Assembly (NCBI GenBank): GCA_003136555.1
Contig: PLEW01000114.1
Span: 1 to 55,842 of the forward strand
Origin: Planctomycetota bacterium
GTDB lineage: Bacteria > Planctomycetota > UBA11346
Length of the DNA stretch: 55,842 nt
Reading direction: 5' to 3'
The notes under the pieces: model-generated
The model's input: the letters and a program-made list of their open reading frames with translations, nothing else
Database searches by the model: none
Told to the model about the DNA's origin: nothing
Shown: one piece after another, positions 53,582 through 55,842 of the stretch
How the letters are laid out: each line of letters begins with the position of its first letter
Position numbering within the stretch: position 1 is the first letter of the stretch
Made by a program: the position numbers and the translations under genes

Positions 53582-54541
53582 TCAGGGCGCGGCGCTCGCG
53601 CACAGCCGCAGGCCCAGGCTGTTCCAGCGGCTGCCCGGTGCATTGCGGATGCGCTCGGCTGCCCGGCAGTACCATGCCGCCAGCCCCCAGCTGCCACCGC
53701 GGCAGACCCGATCGCTGCCGGTATCCGGACCATGCGGATCGACCACGTCGCCTGCGGGGTAGTCGGCGTACCAGTCGCCGCACCACACCCAGACGTTGCC
53801 GATCATATCGTACAATCCCCAGCCATTGGGCCGCTTCGTCCCCACCGGGTGGGTGGCCGAGAAGGCGCTGGGGAACTGCCGATCGGTCCAACTGCTCGAG
53901 TCGATCGCCGCCGCGTCCTCGGGCCCGACGCCCGAGTTACCGGAATACCAGGCGATGGCATCCAGCACCGGGGCGTTCATCAGCCCGAGGTAGACGATAT
54001 CCCCGACATAGGTGGCGGTGGTGGTGCCGGCCCGGCAGGCGAACTCCCATTCGGCCTCGGAGGGCAGGCGGAATTGCGCTTCGGCCATCTGGGCGTTGAG
54101 CGTCGCGAGCATGGCACGGCAATCGTCGTAGGACACCTGCTCCACCGGCCGCCGCGGATTGCCGGTGAAATTACTGGGATTGGCACCCGTCACCGCCTGC
54201 CACAGCTCCTGGGTGCAGGCCGTTTCCGCCAGCCAGAAGGGCCGGGTCAGCGTCACGCCATGGGGCGCTTCGCCCGACATCCAATCCTCCTTCACTCCGC
54301 CTACCGCCGCCGCCGCGCGCTCCGCCGGGCTGCTGCCCATGGTGAAGCGGCCGGCGGGGATCAGGCGGAACCGCTGCTGGGTGCCACGCACCCGCAGCTC
54401 TGCCCACCGACCATAGCGATCGATCCCGCTGGCGGCGGCCCAGGCCGGTGCGGCGGCCGCCTCGCCGGCGCACAGCACGCTCATGCCGATGGAGGAGCAC
54501 ACCAGCAGGGCGATGACGGCGGTCTGCCGCGGGACACGCAT
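53582..54541 (-). CDS. Secreted SUMF1/FGE-fold protein, second member
   Basis: A 319-residue protein with a Sec signal peptide and the FGE fold: RFTMGSSPAE, PVEQVSYDDCRAML, LPSEAEWEFACRAGT, WGLYDMIGNVWVWCGDW and VCRGGSWGLAAWYCR. As in the first member, the GGSW region does not show the true FGE Cys pair, so a structural or binding role is likely. It shares the opening RYGRWAELRV with QFGRWADVAV of the copy at 16.2 kb, so the two are paralogues. No sulfatase is nearby. Confidence 0.85.
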   Translation of the reverse strand: MRVPRQTAVIALLVCSSIGMSVLCAGEAAAAPAWAAASGIDRYGRWAELRVRGTQQRFRLIPAGRFTMGSSPAERAAAAVGGVKEDWMSGEAPHGVTLTRPFWLAETACTQELWQAVTGANPSNFTGNPRRPVEQVSYDDCRAMLATLNAQMAEAQFRLPSEAEWEFACRAGTTTATYVGDIVYLGLMNAPVLDAIAWYSGNSGVGPEDAAAIDSSSWTDRQFPSAFSATHPVGTKRPNGWGLYDMIGNVWVWCGDWYADYPAGDVVDPHGPDTGSDRVCRGGSWGLAAWYCRAAERIRNAPGSRWNSLGLRLCASAAP

Positions 54542-54637
54542 GGCGCCACTGTACGGGCAGAGGCATGGCTACCAGCCGCAACCACGGTGGATGTCCCGCA
54601 TGCCGATCAGGGCATCGCTGGTGGCCCGGCAGCCGGC

Positions 54638-55842
54638 CTAGGGCGCAGGGGTGCCCAGCCTGAACTCGCTGTACTGGGTGCCATCGGTGTTGTCGCCCCG
54701 GGTCTCGGTGACCAGCACCCGGTAGGACGTGAAGGCTTTGGCATTGGCGAAGGCGATGCATGGCCCCCAGTGCTGGCGCCCGGGATCGGCATCGAGCCCG
54801 GTCACCCCGGCATAGAGGAGCACGAAGCTCGCCGGTGCGCCCTGGGAATCGTCCGAACCCTCGATGGTGATGGCCAGCGGGTCGCGGTCAGGCATGTCGT
54901 TGGCGGTCGCGATCTGGAACGCCGTCACGATGCCGCTTGCCGCCGGGGTGATGAGGAGGCCGCTGCCGACGCCGGAGGGGTTGGCTCCGTCGTTCGAGCG
55001 GTTGAAGTACTTGCTGCTGAGGCTGCCATCGATCGCGTTCGCGGCCCCTTCCCCGCCAGGCTGGTCGTCGCGCACGCTGGCCTTGCCGGCCACCGTCTGC
55101 TTGAGGGCGATGACCTGGTCGCCGGCAGCCAGGAGTGTGCGCACGGTCCCTGGCCGCAGCCCGGGCACCGGACGGATGGTCGATGGGGCGGAGGCGCGGT
55201 GGGAGAGATCCAGGATGTCCGCGCGCCGCTGCGGGGGATCGACCTGCAGCGAGGTGACTGCACCCTGCTCGAATCTGCAGCTGACAGTGGTCTGGAAGGC
55301 GGCATGCAGCCGGAAGGAGACATCCCATCCCTTCGGCCAGGCCGGCAGCAGCAGGATCGTGCGGCCATCGCTCTGCAGCAGCATGTTCTGCAGGCCGTTC
55401 TCGCCATTGCCGCCGTTGTCCTGGTCGGGCTGGTAGTCATTGCCGTGGGCCCAGAAGGCGGGGAACTTCAGCGCCGGATCGCGCCTGGTGAGGGCGAAGG
55501 AGGTGTAGTCCTTGGCCACCTCGGCAAGACCCAGCATCGCGGCCTGGATCGGGTCCTGGACCCAGCAGCCCTTCTGCTTGCAGCGGCGCCCATTGAAGGA
55601 GGCGATGGCGAGGTCGAGATCGGGCCTGGTCAAGCCGAAGAGCCTGAAGGGATAGATGGCATAGAGTTCGGGATTCTCGCCATTGTGGGATTTGGCCGTC
55701 TGCTCTCCGGTATAGGGGAGCAGGAGCCGCTTGCCGTTGCGTGTGCCAACCGGCAGCGCGGGCAGCTCCGCCAGCAGGCGCTTCCATTCCCGTCTCTGGG
55801 AGCTGCCGACAACATCGTCGCCGTCGCGACCTGCAAAGGTCA
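54638..55842 (-). CDS. GH95-like glycosidase, C-terminal part, with discoidin-like domain
   Basis: The frame is open to the window edge, so the N-terminus is missing. Translation of the visible part begins within LPALPVGTRNGKRLLLPY and continues ENPELYAIYPFRLFG, GCWVQDPIQAAMLG and FWAHGNDYQPDQDNGGNGENGLQNMLLQS, the end of an alpha/alpha six-hairpin glycosidase of the GH95 (alpha-L-fucosidase) kind. After a beta domain comes GEGAANAIDGSLSSKYFN...ITIEGSDD, an F5/8 type C-like binding module. It probably removes fucose or a related sugar from extracellular glycans. The stop is TAG at 54638-54640. Confidence 0.82.
   Translation of the reverse strand, partial: TFAGRDGDDVVGSSQRREWKRLLAELPALPVGTRNGKRLLLPYTGEQTAKSHNGENPELYAIYPFRLFGLTRPDLDLAIASFNGRRCKQKGCWVQDPIQAAMLGLAEVAKDYTSFALTRRDPALKFPAFWAHGNDYQPDQDNGGNGENGLQNMLLQSDGRTILLLPAWPKGWDVSFRLHAAFQTTVSCRFEQGAVTSLQVDPPQRRADILDLSHRASAPSTIRPVPGLRPGTVRTLLAAGDQVIALKQTVAGKASVRDDQPGGEGAANAIDGSLSSKYFNRSNDGANPSGVGSGLLITPAASGIVTAFQIATANDMPDRDPLAITIEGSDDSQGAPASFVLLYAGVTGLDADPGRQHWGPCIAFANAKAFTSYRVLVTETRGDNTDGTQYSEFRLGTPAP

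Noticed and set aside
16203-54541. True formylglycine-generating enzymes for sulfatases
   Set aside because: Neither SUMF1-fold protein shows the active-site Cys pair in the GGSW region and no sulfatase gene is present.

Overview
The window is GC-rich bacterial DNA, about two thirds G+C by eye, and densely coded on both strands. No rRNA, tRNA, CRISPR array, transposase or prophage block was recognised. The content suggests the PVC group (Planctomycetota, Lentisphaerota or Verrucomicrobiota). Pointers are a PSCyt1-type cytochrome c, two SUMF1/FGE-fold secreted proteins, several secreted beta-helix and glycoside hydrolase proteins, an FHA protein, a very small lysine-rich protein and many Sec, Tat or lipoprotein signals. 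This is an inference from gene content; no phylogenetic marker gene is present.

Layout. 1-14.1 kb is a secreted carbohydrate-processing block: a GH31 enzyme translationally coupled to a lipoprotein, a transglutaminase-like protein, a beta-helix protein, a Tat flavin amine oxidase and two TIM-barrel glycosidase-like proteins. 14.2-24.1 kb is mixed: a cytochrome c, a SUMF1 protein, a PRiA4_ORF3-like protein behind a small gene, a Bcr/CflA-type exporter, a Tat-lipoprotein intradiol dioxygenase, a HExxH protein, and a DNA methyltransferase followed by a second small gene. 24.5-32.8 kb holds a large S8/S53-like protease with Ig-like repeats and a C-terminal anchor, a sugar isomerase-like lipoprotein, KDPG aldolase, an esterase, and an AraC regulator divergent from an SDR enzyme.

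32.9-42.5 kb has a CPA1 antiporter, a DoxX-like protein, an ArsR/AHSA1 operon with an apparently leaderless promoter, a large secreted helical protein, several small genes, a phage-type family B DNA polymerase with no visible exonuclease motif, and a PepSY membrane protein. 42.7-50.6 kb has a beta-propeller-like protein, a membrane C39 peptidase, a second beta-helix protein, an FHA protein, a second DNA methyltransferase, a secreted esterase and a small-molecule methyltransferase ORF without a stop codon at the expected place. 50.6-53.5 kb is an ECF sigma/anti-sigma pair divergent from a metallophosphoesterase-cytochrome c pair; both promoters carry the same GGAATAA-N16-GTCT element, so the sigma factor probably controls both sides. 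The window ends with a second SUMF1 protein and the C-terminal part of a GH95-like glycosidase.

The most notable observations are the symmetric ECF promoter pair, a 26-bp element repeated upstream of two unrelated-looking small genes, the isolated exonuclease-less PolB, and a long AT-rich inverted repeat near 15.04 kb.
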